From Streptomyces flavotricini (GTDB lineage: Bacteria; Actinomycetota; Actinomycetes; Streptomycetales; Streptomycetaceae), in assembly GCF_020639365.1 (NCBI RefSeq), contig NZ_JAINUL010000001.1, positions 5,031,675 to 5,079,518 on the forward strand: 47,844 nucleotides of DNA, read 5' to 3'. Below the pieces are notes generated by a model that saw nothing but the letters and a program-made list of their open reading frames with translations, had not been told where the DNA came from and searched no databases. The translations under genes and the position numbers were made by a program. Shown piece by piece: positions 33,610 through 43,102 of the stretch (the first letter of the stretch is position 1; each line of letters opens with the position of its first letter).

Positions 33610-34127
33610 GCGGCGTCGCACTTCTTCTGCGCGTCCTGGAAGGCCTGCTCCTGGCCCTCGGGGATCTTGGTCGCGCTCATCGCGCCCCCGTTGAACTCGG
33701 GGTCGGGGATGTTCACGCCGTTGTCCCGCATGCACTTGGCCCACTTCAGGGCCTTGTCCTTGTCCGCCTGCGAGATCTGGCCCGACCCGGGGGCCTGCAG
33801 CCCGCAGGCGTCGAAGGCCTTCTTCACCGCCTCCGGGTCCTCGCTGCCCGAGCCCAGCGTCATCCCGCGCGGGTCCTGGCCGGGCTCCGGGTCGGGCGCG
33901 TCTATGCCGTGCTCGCGCAGGCACTTGCGCGTCTTGAGCGCCTTGTCGGCGTCGGCGCCACTGGCCGCGCCGCCGCCGCTCGACGCGTTCGTGGACGCGC
34001 CGTCCTTCCCGCTCTTGCCGTCCTTGCCGTCCTTGGCATCCGAACCGACACCGCCCGTGCACGCGGTGACGAAGAGGGTCAGGCCGGTGAGCGCCGCGGC
34101 CGTGGTCATGGTCATGGATCGATTCAT
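33606..34127 (-). CDS. Lipoprotein with duplicated KCxRxxGxxxPDP motif
   Basis: 173 aa. Signal peptide with lipobox (LTLFVTAC), so it is a membrane-anchored lipoprotein. A Gly/Ser/Lys/Asp linker (DGKDGKSGKDGASTNASSGGG) leads to two related ~45-residue halves: KTRKCLREHGIDAPDPEPGQ and KWAKCMRDNGVNIPDPEFNG, each with later Cys (FDACGL, QKKCDAA), suggesting two disulfide-bonded units from a duplication. This small lipoprotein type often accompanies HlyD/ABC/two-component cassettes in Streptomyces; ligand unknown. First gene of the exporter operon, divergent from the response regulator across 90 bp. Confidence 0.85.
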   Translation of the reverse strand: MNRSMTMTTAAALTGLTLFVTACTGGVGSDAKDGKDGKSGKDGASTNASSGGGAASGADADKALKTRKCLREHGIDAPDPEPGQDPRGMTLGSGSEDPEAVKKAFDACGLQAPGSGQISQADKDKALKWAKCMRDNGVNIPDPEFNGGAMSATKIPEGQEQAFQDAQKKCDAA

Positions 34128-34217
34128 GCGCCAGACCCTGCCCCCGGGGCGGGTTTCGCTTCTCTCTCCGATCTTGCTTACGACGAGGAAATACGAGATT
34201 CCGGTAAAGAGGGCGGC

Positions 34218-34891
<674 letters not shown>

Positions 34892-34895
<4 letters not shown>

Positions 34896-36151
34896 GAGCA
34901 GTGCTCCATTCCGAGCGCGCCCGTCTCACCGCGCTCTACGGCTCCCTGCTCGTCCTGGCCGGCGGCGGACTGATCGCCCTGATCAACATCCTGCTGCGCG
35001 GCGGCCTCTACACCCGCATCAGCGGGGCCGTCACCACCGCCGTCCCCGGCACCGCCTTCGAACGCGCCGCCGTGGAGGGCCAGCCCCTCATGGCGGTCCC
35101 CGCCCAGCGGCTCCCGCCCGGCGCCGCCACGCCCACCCGGGAGCAGCTCCAGACGTGGGCCGCCACCCGCAACCTCTCCATCGCCGTGGAGAGCGCCACC
35201 CTCCACGAGCTGCTGGTCGTCTCGCTCATCGCCCTCGCCGTGTTCGCCGTACCGTCGATCTGGCTGGCCTGGTGGATGGCGGGCCGCGTGCTGCGGCCCG
35301 TCGGCGTCATCACCGAGACGGCCCGCCGCCTTTCGGGGGAGAACCTGCACGAGCGGATCGGCCTCAAGGCCCCGCCCGGCGAACTCAAGCGGCTGGCCGA
35401 CACCTTCGACGGGATGCTCGACCGGATGGAGAGCCTGGTCGGCGCGCAGCGCCGGTTCGCCGCCAACGCCGCCCACGAGCTGCGCACCCCGCTGGCCGTG
35501 CAGCGGGCGGCCGCCGAGATCGGGCTGGCCGGGGACCCGCCGCCGGAGAAGGTGGCCCGGATCCGGTCCAAGCTGATCGGCGTCGCCGAGTCCAGCGAGC
35601 ACCTCGTCGAGTCGCTGCTGCTGCTCGCGGTGTCGGAGGAGGGCCTGGAGACCACCACCGCGGTGGACCTCGTGGCCCTCACGGAGGCGGAGCTGGCGGA
35701 GACGGAAGCGGCCGCGGCCGGCTCGGCCGGGGGCGCCGGGCCGAGCGTCGTACGCGGCCTCGAGCCGGTGAGCGTGGTCGGCGACCGGGCCCTGCTGGGG
35801 CACCTGGTGCGGAACCTGCTGGCCAATGCCGTACGGCACAACCGGCCGGGCGGGCGGATCAGGGTGAAGACCTCCGCCGACGGGGTGCTGACGGTGTCCA
35901 ACACGGGCCCGGTGATCGACCCCGCCGACGTGCCGCGGCTGCTGGAGCCGTTCCGGCGGCGCGCCGAGCGGCAGCACACCGCGGGGGAGGGCGCCGGGCT
36001 CGGGCTCTCGATCGTCGCCTCGATCGCGCGGGCGCACGGCGCGAAGCTGGTGGTGCGGGCCAACCGGGGACCGGGCGGCGGTTTGACGGTCCGGGTGCGC
36101 CTTCCGGTCACACCTGCGCCGCACCGGACGGCGTCGCCTCAGGAATCCTGA
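34892..36151 (+). CDS. Sensor histidine kinase
   Basis: 419 aa. Two membrane helices (~13-37 and ~107-132) flank a ~70-residue extracytoplasmic loop with little recognisable fold. HAMP region (RVLRPVGVITETARRLSGENLHERI), DHp with His195 in AANAAHELRTPLAVQ, then HATPase: N-box VRNLLANAVRHNRPGG, G-boxes in GVLTVSNTGPVID and GEGAGLGLSIVASIARAHG. Its ATG overlaps the response-regulator stop by four bases. Together they form the regulator pair beside the ABC exporter cassette. Confidence 0.95.
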
Positions 36152-36176
36152 TGATCGCGTGTGTACCGTCGGAGGT

Positions 36177-37166
36177 ATGAGCGAGCACCCCCGAGCCGGC
36201 TCCCGTAGTCCCCGTACGTTCCTCACGTCACTCACGTCCCTCAGCTCCCGCAGCCTCCGTTCACCCCGGCGGCTGGCCGTCGCCGCCGCCGTGGGCCTGC
36301 TGGCTTTCGGGGCCGGCTGGGTGTACGCGGTCCAGGACGACGACCCCGTCACCACCGCCTCGGCCCGTACCGGGGACCGCCCGGGGGACGCGGCCCGCAG
36401 GCCGTCCTCGGGCGCCACCGCAGACGCCGCCACTTCCGACTCCGCCCCGGCAGGCGGCGCCACCCACGCCACCCGCGGGGCCCGCGGCGCGCCGGGCGCG
36501 CCGGGCGCCCCGGGCGCGCCCGCAGCCCCGGGAGCGGCCGGAGCGGCCGGAGCGCCCGCGGCCCCCGATTCCGCCGACGGCCTGTCCGACATCAGCGCGG
36601 AGACCCGGGCGCGGATCCCGGACGACGCCCGCCAGCTCCTCCTCGTCGCCGGCAAGGCCACGGACTCCTCGGAGTCCACGGCGACCCTCTACAGCCGGCG
36701 GGCGGCCGGCGCCGACTGGGTCCGCAGCAGCGAGAGCTGGCCCGCGCACAACGGCGCCAGCGGCTGGAACTCCGGCGAACGCGAGGACGGGGACCTCACC
36801 ACCCCCGTGGGCGTGTTCACCCTGAGGGACGCCGGCGGTCTGCTGGAGAAGCCGCCGGGCACGAAGTTCCCGTACGACCACAACCGGCTCTTCGTCCCCA
36901 CCGGCCGGGGCGTGAACGGCGAGTCCCTCGCGGGCGCCTTCGAGTACGTCATCGCGATCGACTACAACCGCCGGACGGGGTTCTCCCCGCTGGACCTGGT
37001 CAAGCCGGAGGGCGAGGACAAGGGTGGCGGCATCTGGCTCCACGTCGACCACAACGGCCCCTCGCAGGGTTGCATCGGCATCTCGAAGGAGGCCATGAAG
37101 AAGCTCCTGACCACCCTGGACCCGGCGGCGAAGCCGGTCGTCGTGATGGGCCCGGCGGGCTTCTGA
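36177..37166 (+). CDS. L,D-transpeptidase (YkuD-like) with collagen-like linker
   Basis: About 329 aa. N-terminal membrane anchor (RLAVAAAVGLLAFGAGWVYAV, ~38-58), then a low-complexity stretch of Gly-x-x triplets (GARGAPGAPGAPGAPAAPGAAG), then the catalytic domain. The active-site signature HVDHNGPSQGCIGIS places the nucleophile near Cys299 with His ahead, matching a variant of the SHGCIRL motif. Expected to form 3-3 crosslinks in peptidoglycan or process wall fragments. The ATG at 36177 directly follows GGAGGT (very short spacing), so a nearby alternative start such as the GTG at 36159 is possible. Confidence 0.85.
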   Translation: MSEHPRAGSRSPRTFLTSLTSLSSRSLRSPRRLAVAAAVGLLAFGAGWVYAVQDDDPVTTASARTGDRPGDAARRPSSGATADAATSDSAPAGGATHATRGARGAPGAPGAPGAPAAPGAAGAAGAPAAPDSADGLSDISAETRARIPDDARQLLLVAGKATDSSESTATLYSRRAAGADWVRSSESWPAHNGASGWNSGEREDGDLTTPVGVFTLRDAGGLLEKPPGTKFPYDHNRLFVPTGRGVNGESLAGAFEYVIAIDYNRRTGFSPLDLVKPEGEDKGGGIWLHVDHNGPSQGCIGISKEAMKKLLTTLDPAAKPVVVMGPAGF

Positions 37167-37214
37167 CCGCTCGGCCGTCTCTTTCGGATCAGGGCGGGCC
37201 CGGGCCGGCCGGTA

Positions 37215-37880
37215 TCAGGGCGTCAGACCGGCCGGCTCCGGGTCGGCCGGTTCGCGGCCGGCCGGCACGGCGGCGACCCGCCGCCCCCACACCAGCAGTC
37301 CGATGTACGCCAGGTCGAAGACACTGCACAGCACACCGAGCCCGAGGATGAACGGCGAGTCCTCGACGACCCCGAAGAGCAGCGTCGGGGCGAGGGTCCC
37401 GAGCCACTTCGCGACGGCGATGACGAGGGACTGCCCGCGCGGTCCGCGCCGGTCGGCGTAGAGGGCGATGAACAGCCCGGACATCAGCAGGTTCTGCAGG
37501 AACGCCGCGTACCGGGTCGCGTCGTGCGACCCGAAGTGCGCGAGGAAGAGCCACTGGACGGCGAAGCCGCTGCCGAACACGAGCACGCTCCACGCCGCGA
37601 AGAGCGGCCGCGTCACGAAGCCGGGCAGCTCGGCGCGGCCGTAGCGCAGGTAGGTCCAGATGATGACGACGTCGGCGAGGGCCCACACCACGTTGACCAC
37701 GCCCTGGGGGGACACCCCGGCGCGGAACTCGCCCACGGCGTAGGTCGCCTCCCACGCGAAGTTCAGCGCGAGCGCGGCCACGGGCATCGCGTACGTCCGG
37801 TCCCGCAGCCCGACCCGGATCGCCTCGACGTACACGACGGTCCACGCGACCCCGCTGACCAGCGTCAGAAACAGATCCAC
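37215..37880 (-). CDS. Pyr4/PaxB-like integral membrane protein (possible terpene cyclase family)
   Basis: 221 aa, about seven hydrophobic helices. The pattern WTVVYVEAIRVGLRDRTYAMPVAALALNFAWEATYAV in the first third and VLCSVFDLAYIGLLVWG near the end resembles the fungal Pyr4/PaxB and bacterial DmtA1-type membrane terpene cyclases; the Glu in NFAWE and the Asp in SVFDLAY sit where that family has its two essential acidic residues. Similarity is by eye. No prenyltransferase or terpene tailoring gene lies beside it, so it is an orphan member and its substrate is unknown. GTG start. Confidence 0.65.
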   Translation of the reverse strand: MDLFLTLVSGVAWTVVYVEAIRVGLRDRTYAMPVAALALNFAWEATYAVGEFRAGVSPQGVVNVVWALADVVIIWTYLRYGRAELPGFVTRPLFAAWSVLVFGSGFAVQWLFLAHFGSHDATRYAAFLQNLLMSGLFIALYADRRGPRGQSLVIAVAKWLGTLAPTLLFGVVEDSPFILGLGVLCSVFDLAYIGLLVWGRRVAAVPAGREPADPEPAGLTP

Positions 37881-37963
37881 GCGCGCACCCTAACCAACCA
37901 GCCCCGCCCGCACATCCCCCCGGGCGCGTACGCGCCGCCCGTCGGGCGGGTCGAACCCCTTGC

Positions 37964-37978
37964 CTGACGGTCCGTCAG
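37964..37978. promoter_or_regulatory. Regulon operator copy 6 (perfect)
   Basis: CTGACGGTCCGTCAG, 90 bp before the luciferase-like gene at 38069 and 83 bp from the divergent membrane-protein start. Confidence 0.75.
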
Positions 37979-38068
37979 CTACGACGATGGCCCACGGCGC
38001 CGGCGGGATGCGGGTCGGCGGCCGGGGCCCGGTCGGCGGGCCGGGGCGGAAGACGAAGCGGAGGCGGC

Positions 38069-39016
38069 ATGGCGCGCGTGTTTGCGGAAGGCCGGCTGGT
38101 CTACGGGATGCAGCTCCCGATCCAGTCGCAGAGCACCATCTACGCCGAACCCTGGGAGGCCGCGGCGACCGCCGCCGACCTCGCCGAGGTGGCGCGGGCC
38201 GCCGACCGGGCCGGCTTCGGGTATCTCGCCACCTGCGACCACGTGGCCATCCCGCGCCGCCTCGCCGGTCCCATGAGCACCGTCTGGTACGACCCGGTGG
38301 CCACCCTCGCCTTCCTCGCCGGGATCACCGAGCGCGTACGGCTGCTCAGCCACGTCGCGATCCTCGGCCTGCGCCACCCCCTCCTCAGCGCCAAGCAGTA
38401 CGCCACCGTCGACCACCTCTGCGGCGGCCGGCTCATCCTCGGCGTCGGCGCGGGCCACGTGCAGGAGGAGTTCGAGGCCCTCGGCGCCGACTTCGCCGGC
38501 CGCGGGGCCGTCCTCGACGAGACCCTGGACGCGCTGCGCGCGGCCCTCGGCCCCGAGGAATACCCGGAGTTCGAGGGCGAGCTGTTCTCCTTCAAGGACC
38601 TCGGCCAGCTGCCCCGACCCGCCCAGACCCGCATCCCCGTCTGGGTCGGCGGCTCCTCGCCCGCCGCCGTCCGCCGGGCCGCCGTGCGAGGCGACGGCTG
38701 GCTCCCGCAGGGCGACCCGCGCGACAAGCTCCCCGCGCAGATCGCCCGGATCAAGGAGCTCCGCGCGGCGGCCGGGGTCGGTGACCCCATCGAGTTCGGC
38801 GCGATCACCGAGGCGCTGTACGTCGGCGAGCCCGGCTGGGACACCGGCCGGCGCACCCTCACGGGCAAGGCGGAGGCGCTCGCCGAGTCCCTGCGCGCGT
38901 ACAAGGCGCTCGGCGTGGACCAGATCCAGGTCCGCTTCCGCAGCCGCGACCGCGCCGAACTGAGCGACCAGATCACCGTGTTCGGGGCCGAGGTCGGCCC
39001 GCTTCTCAACGACTGA
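38069..39016 (+). CDS. LLM-class F420-dependent oxidoreductase
   Basis: 315 aa luciferase-like TIM-barrel enzyme. AEVARAADRAGFGYLATCDHVAIP, FLAGITERVRLLSHVAILGLRHPLLSAKQYATVDHLCGGRLILGVGAGHVQEEFEALG and PVWVGGSSPAAVRRAAVRGDGWLP are the core family segments; the late FGAITEALYVGEP is less conserved. F420 rather than FMN is inferred from closeness to actinobacterial F420 members. GGAGG lies four bases before the ATG. It is probably cotranscribed with the SDR at 39075 behind operator copy 6. Confidence 0.9.
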   Translation: MARVFAEGRLVYGMQLPIQSQSTIYAEPWEAAATAADLAEVARAADRAGFGYLATCDHVAIPRRLAGPMSTVWYDPVATLAFLAGITERVRLLSHVAILGLRHPLLSAKQYATVDHLCGGRLILGVGAGHVQEEFEALGADFAGRGAVLDETLDALRAALGPEEYPEFEGELFSFKDLGQLPRPAQTRIPVWVGGSSPAAVRRAAVRGDGWLPQGDPRDKLPAQIARIKELRAAAGVGDPIEFGAITEALYVGEPGWDTGRRTLTGKAEALAESLRAYKALGVDQIQVRFRSRDRAELSDQITVFGAEVGPLLND

Positions 39017-39062
39017 ACACCTCGACGGCCGAACATCTTGGCGACCGAACATCTCGACGACT
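39015..39062 (+). repeat. Three imperfect 16-bp direct repeats
   Basis: GAACACCTCGACGGCC, GAACATCTTGGCGACC and GAACATCTCGACGACT lie head to tail between the luciferase-like and SDR genes, starting within the upstream stop codon. Possibly a remnant of duplicated C-terminal coding sequence or a translational spacer. Confidence 0.7.
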
Positions 39063-39074
39063 TGGAGTGCGGGC

Positions 39075-39872
39075 ATGGGCAAGCTGGACGGGCGCGTCGT
39101 CGTCATCACGGGCGCGGCGCGCGGCCAGGGCGAGCAGGAGGCCCGGCTGTTCGCCGCCGAGGGCGCCTCGGTGCTCCTCTGTGACGTGCTGGACGAGCAG
39201 GGCGCAGCGGTGGCCAAGGAGATAGCCGAGGAGGCCGGCGAGGACCGCGCCCGGTACGTACGGCTCGACGTGAGCCGGGAGGAGGACTGGGCCGCCGCCG
39301 TCGCCACCGCGAAGGAGGCCTTCGGCCCGGTGAACGGCCTGGTCAACAATGCCGGCATCCTGCGTTTCAACGAGCTGGTCTCGACCCCGCTGGAGGAGTT
39401 CGAGCAGCTGATCCAGGTCAACCAGGTCGGCACCTTCCTCGGCATCAAGGCCTTCGCCCCCGAGATCGAGGCGGCCGGCGGCGGCACCATCGTCAACACC
39501 TCCTCGTACACCGGCCTGACGGGCATGGCGTACGTGGGCGCGTACGCGGCGACCAAGGCGGCGATCGTCGGCCTGACCCGGGTGGCCGCGCTGGAGCTGG
39601 CCGCCAAGGGCATCCGGGTCAACGCGATGTGCCCGGGCGCGGTGGACACCCCGATGGCGAACCCCGGCCTCCTGGACCCGGCGAACATGAGCGACGAGGC
39701 CCGGGACGCCATGGCGGAGCTCTACGGGCGGGTCGTGCCGATGGGGCGGGTGGGCCGGGCCGACGAGATCGCCAGGCTGGCCCTGTTCCTGAGCAGCGAG
39801 GACTCCTCGTACATCACCGGCCAGCCGTTCGTCATCGACGGTGGCTGGATGGCGGGCGTCAGCATCATGTGA
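39075..39872 (+). CDS. Short-chain dehydrogenase/reductase
   Basis: 265 aa classical SDR. Cofactor loop TGAARGQG (12-19), NNAG in GLVNNAGILRF, catalytic Ser in NTSSYTG, Tyr157 and Lys161 in YAATK, and C-terminal YITGQPFVIDGGW. It likely oxidises or reduces a secondary alcohol, using NAD(H), given Asp after strand 2 (VLLCDVLDEQG). Steroid-type hydroxysteroid dehydrogenases share this layout, consistent with, but not proof of, a polycyclic substrate. GGAGTG lies before the ATG. Second gene of the operon led by the luciferase-like gene. Confidence 0.93.
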   Translation: MGKLDGRVVVITGAARGQGEQEARLFAAEGASVLLCDVLDEQGAAVAKEIAEEAGEDRARYVRLDVSREEDWAAAVATAKEAFGPVNGLVNNAGILRFNELVSTPLEEFEQLIQVNQVGTFLGIKAFAPEIEAAGGGTIVNTSSYTGLTGMAYVGAYAATKAAIVGLTRVAALELAAKGIRVNAMCPGAVDTPMANPGLLDPANMSDEARDAMAELYGRVVPMGRVGRADEIARLALFLSSEDSSYITGQPFVIDGGWMAGVSIM

Positions 39873-39890
39873 CCCGCGCCCGACCGGCAT

Positions 39891-39905
39891 CTGATGGAGC
39901 GTCAG
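39891..39905. promoter_or_regulatory. Regulon operator copy 7 (one mismatch)
   Basis: CTGATGGAGCGTCAG, one base off. It forms a tandem with the perfect copy at 39952 (61 bp centre to centre, about six helical turns), upstream of the gene at 39990. Confidence 0.65.
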
Positions 39906-39951
39906 GTATTGACGCTCCCGCTTCCGCGGTGGAACAGTCGACTCATCGAAT

Positions 39952-39966
39952 CTGACGACACGTCAG
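39952..39966. promoter_or_regulatory. Regulon operator copy 8 (perfect)
   Basis: CTGACGACACGTCAG, 23 bp before the TTG start at 39990 and immediately before its ribosome-binding site AAAGGACGG. Two sites in one promoter suggest tight or cooperative control of the longest operon in the regulon. Confidence 0.75.
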
Positions 39967-39989
39967 AAATCAAAGGACGGTGAACCCCC

Positions 39990-41111
39990 TTGGAATTCGG
40001 GCTCTTCGTGCAGGGATACGTGCCTGAGGCGCGGTCCAAGGTCGACCCCGAGGCAGAGCACAAGGCGCTGATCGAGGAGACCGAGTACGTCATCCAGGCC
40101 GACAAGTCCGGCTTCAAGTACGCCTGGGCCTCCGAGCACCACTTCCTGGAGGAGTACTCGCACCTCTCGGCGAACGAGGTCTTCCTCGCCTACCTCGCCC
40201 ACGCCACCGAGCGCATCCACCTCGGCTCCGGCATCTTCAACCCGCTGGCCCAGGTCAACCACCCCGTCAAGGTGGCGGAGAAGGTCGCGATGCTCGACCA
40301 CCTCTCCAAGGGCCGCTTCGAGTTCGGCACCGGCCGCGGCGCGGGCAGCCACGAGATCCTCGGGTTCCTGCCCGGCATCACGGACATGAACCACACCAAG
40401 GAGATCTGGGAAGAGACCATCGCCGAGTTCCCCAAGATGTTCCTCCAGGAGGAGTACGAGGGGTTCCAGGGCAAGCACTGGTCGCTGCCGCCGCGCAAGA
40501 TCTTCCCCAAGCCGTACGGCAAGGCCCACCCGGCCATGTGGTACGCGGCCGGCTCCCCCTCCTCGTACGCGATGGCCGCGAAGAAGGGACTCGGCGTCCT
40601 CGGCTTCAGCGTCCAGAAGGTCTCCGACATGGAGTGGGTGCTGGAGCAGTACAAGACGGCCATCCAGGAGGCCAAGGCCATCGGCGCGTTCGTCAACGAC
40701 AACGTGATGGTCACCTCCACCGCCATCTGCGCCGAGACGCACGACAAGGCGGTGGAGATCGCGGTCAACGCGAACATGAACCGCTTCCAGTCGCTGGTTT
40801 TCCGCTACCACGACACCTTCCCGCGGCCCGAGGCGATCCCGCAGTGGCCCGAGACGCTGCCGGAGTACAACGCGGAGATCATCGAGCTGCTGATCGCCGA
40901 GGAGCTGCTGATCTGCGGGGACCCGTCCGAGGTGCTCGCGCAGTGCAAGCGCTGGGAGCAGGCGGGCGCGGACCAGCTCTCCTTCGGCCTGCCGACCGGG
41001 GTCTCGTACGAGGACACGATGAACACCGTCAAGCTCATCGGCGAGCACGTGATCCCGAAGATCGACACGGATCCGGTCCACCGCACGACGCGCTTCCGCC
41101 AGGCCGCCTGA
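39990..41111 (+). CDS. LLM-class flavin/F420-dependent monooxygenase
   Basis: 373 aa luciferase-like protein, longer than the one at 38069 and of a different branch. FAWASEHHFLEE-type segment (YAWASEHHFLEEYSHLS), RIHLGSGIFNPLAQVNHPVKVAEKVAMLDHLSKGRFEFGTGRGAGSHEILGF, and the C-terminal LICGDPSEVLAQCKRWEQAGADQLSFGLPTG. It likely oxygenates (for example Baeyer-Villiger) or reduces a ring substrate using reduced flavin or F420. Translation starts at TTG with AAAGGACGG upstream. It leads the operon with the amidohydrolase and aldehyde dehydrogenase, under two operators. Confidence 0.9.
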   Translation: MEFGLFVQGYVPEARSKVDPEAEHKALIEETEYVIQADKSGFKYAWASEHHFLEEYSHLSANEVFLAYLAHATERIHLGSGIFNPLAQVNHPVKVAEKVAMLDHLSKGRFEFGTGRGAGSHEILGFLPGITDMNHTKEIWEETIAEFPKMFLQEEYEGFQGKHWSLPPRKIFPKPYGKAHPAMWYAAGSPSSYAMAAKKGLGVLGFSVQKVSDMEWVLEQYKTAIQEAKAIGAFVNDNVMVTSTAICAETHDKAVEIAVNANMNRFQSLVFRYHDTFPRPEAIPQWPETLPEYNAEIIELLIAEELLICGDPSEVLAQCKRWEQAGADQLSFGLPTGVSYEDTMNTVKLIGEHVIPKIDTDPVHRTTRFRQAA

Positions 41112-41230
41112 CCGGGCGGGGAGTACGGGGGCGGCGTCTTCCCGGACCGCCGCCCCGCACCGGCCCCGGCCGGAGGTCACGCCGAGGCCGCGGCCGGCCC
41201 GGCGGCCCCCGGCCGGGGCACGCGGGCGTC

Positions 41231-41332
41231 CGGGACACGGCCCGCCCGGGACACGGCCCGCCCGGGACACGGCCCGTACGGGGCGCGGCCCCGGGACACG
41301 GCCCGTACGGGGCGCGGCCCCGGGAGACGGCC
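41231..41332 (+). repeat. Nested tandem repeat upstream of the amidohydrolase
   Basis: In the 251-bp gap 41112-41362: two copies of a 16-bp unit (CGGGACACGGCCCGCC at 41231 and 41247), two of a 29-bp unit sharing its first 14 bases (41263-41291 and 41292-41320), then a partial copy. High G/C with potential stem-loops; could attenuate or space the operon. Confidence 0.9.
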
Positions 41333-41362
41333 AGCCATACGAACACCGGCAGAGGGGACGTC

Positions 41363-43102
41363 ATGCTCGACCACCTGATCAAGGGGGCCACCGTCGTCGA
41401 CGGCACCGGCGCCCCCGCCCGCGCGGCGGACGTCGGCCTGCGCGACGGGAGGATCGCCGTCATCGGCGCGCCGGGCACGCTCACGGAGGAGGCCCGGACC
41501 ACCGAGGACGCCACCGGGCTCGTCCTGTGCCCCGGCTTCGTCGACCCCCACACGCACTACGACGCCCAGCTCTTCTGGGACCCGTACGCGACCCCCTCCA
41601 TGAACCACGGCGTCACCACCGTCGCCGGCGGCAACTGCGGGTTCACCCTGGCCCCGCTGCACCCCGACCGCCCCGAGGACGCCGACTACACCCGGCGCAT
41701 GATGAGCAAGGTCGAGGGCATGGCCCTCAAGGCACTGGAGGAAGGCGTCGACTGGACCTGGTCCGGCTTCGGCCAGTACCTCGACGCCCTGGAGGGCCGG
41801 ATCGCCGTCAACGCCGGCTTCATGGTCGGCCACTGCGCGCTGCGCCGGCACGTCATGGGCGCCGACGCGGTCGGCGGACAGCCCACCCCCGAGCAGATGC
41901 AGCAGATGCTCGACCTCTTCCACGACGCGATGAACGCGGGCGCCTGGGGCCTGTCCACCACCCAGTCCGCCACCCACTCCGACGGCGACGGCGCACCCGT
42001 CGCCTCCCGGCACGCCAAGCCCGCCGAGCTCCTCGCGCTGTCGAAGGCCGTCTCCGAACACGAGGGCACCCAGCTGGAGGCGATCGTCGCGGGCTGCCTC
42101 GACCAGTTCGCCGACGAGGAGATCGATCTCCTCGTCGAGATGAGCGCCGCCGCCGGCCGCCCCCTGAACTGGAACGTCCTCACCATCGACGCGGCCGTGC
42201 CCGAACGGGTCCCGCGCCAGCTCGTACCGAGCGAGCGCGCACGCAAGGCCGGCGGCCGCATCGTCGCGCTGACCATGCCGATCCTCACCCCCATGAACAT
42301 GTCGCTCGGCACCTTCTGCGCGCTGAACCTGATCCCGGGCTGGGGAGAGATCCTCGGCCTGCCCGTGCCCGAACGGATCGCGAAGCTGCGCGACTCCGGC
42401 GTACGGGCGCAGATGCTGCGCCGGGCCGACAGCAAGGAGGCCGGGGTCTTCCGGCGACTGGCCCACTTCGGCCGCTACGTCATCGGGGACACGTACAGCA
42501 AGGAGAACGAGGGCCTGTCCGGCCGCGTCGTGAACGACATCGCCGCCGAACGCGGCCAGGACCCCTTCCACTGCCTGGTCGAGATCTGCGCCAACGACGA
42601 CCTGCGCACCGTGCTCTGGCCCATGCCCACCGACAACGACCAGGCGAGCTGGGCCCTGCGCGCCGAGACCTGGCAGCACGAGGACGTCATGCTGGGCGGC
42701 TCCGACGCAGGCGCGCACCTGGACCGCATGTGCGGGGCGCCGTACACGACCCGCTTCCTCGGGGATTGCCTGCGCGGCCGCAAGCTGGTGCCGCTGGAGC
42801 AGGCGGTGAAGATGCTCACCGACGACCCGGCGCAGCTGTTCGGGCTGCGCGAGCGCGGCCGGATCGCCGAGGGGTTCCACGCGGACCTGGTGCTCTTCGA
42901 CCCGGACCGCATCGAGGCCGGTCCCGCGACGCTCGTCCACGACCTGCCCGGCGACAGCCCGCGGCTGGACGCCCGCGCGATCGGCATCGTGTCCGTGCGC
43001 GTCAACGGCGTCGAGACCATACGGGACGACCAGGTCACGGGGGCGATCCCCGGGATCGTGCTCCGCTCGGGCCGCGACACGAGGACGGTGAGCACCCGTT
43101 GA
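41363..43102 (+). CDS. D-aminoacylase/N-acyl-D-amino-acid deacylase-like amidohydrolase
   Basis: 579 aa. Amidohydrolase fold with the HxH metal motif in GFVDPHTHYDAQLFWDPYATPSMNHGVTTVAGGNCGFTLAP, strand motifs GFMVGHCALRRHVMG and NWNVLTI, the later VMLGGSDAGAHLD carrying the metal Asp, and the C-terminal beta-sandwich GRIAEGFHADLVLFDPDRI. Typical length for the D-aminoacylase family. Many actinobacterial members sit in catabolic clusters and probably hydrolyse cyclic amides or lactones rather than acylated D-amino acids. AGAGGGGA precedes the ATG. Its stop overlaps the aldehyde dehydrogenase TTG start. Confidence 0.9.
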   Translation: MLDHLIKGATVVDGTGAPARAADVGLRDGRIAVIGAPGTLTEEARTTEDATGLVLCPGFVDPHTHYDAQLFWDPYATPSMNHGVTTVAGGNCGFTLAPLHPDRPEDADYTRRMMSKVEGMALKALEEGVDWTWSGFGQYLDALEGRIAVNAGFMVGHCALRRHVMGADAVGGQPTPEQMQQMLDLFHDAMNAGAWGLSTTQSATHSDGDGAPVASRHAKPAELLALSKAVSEHEGTQLEAIVAGCLDQFADEEIDLLVEMSAAAGRPLNWNVLTIDAAVPERVPRQLVPSERARKAGGRIVALTMPILTPMNMSLGTFCALNLIPGWGEILGLPVPERIAKLRDSGVRAQMLRRADSKEAGVFRRLAHFGRYVIGDTYSKENEGLSGRVVNDIAAERGQDPFHCLVEICANDDLRTVLWPMPTDNDQASWALRAETWQHEDVMLGGSDAGAHLDRMCGAPYTTRFLGDCLRGRKLVPLEQAVKMLTDDPAQLFGLRERGRIAEGFHADLVLFDPDRIEAGPATLVHDLPGDSPRLDARAIGIVSVRVNGVETIRDDQVTGAIPGIVLRSGRDTRTVSTR

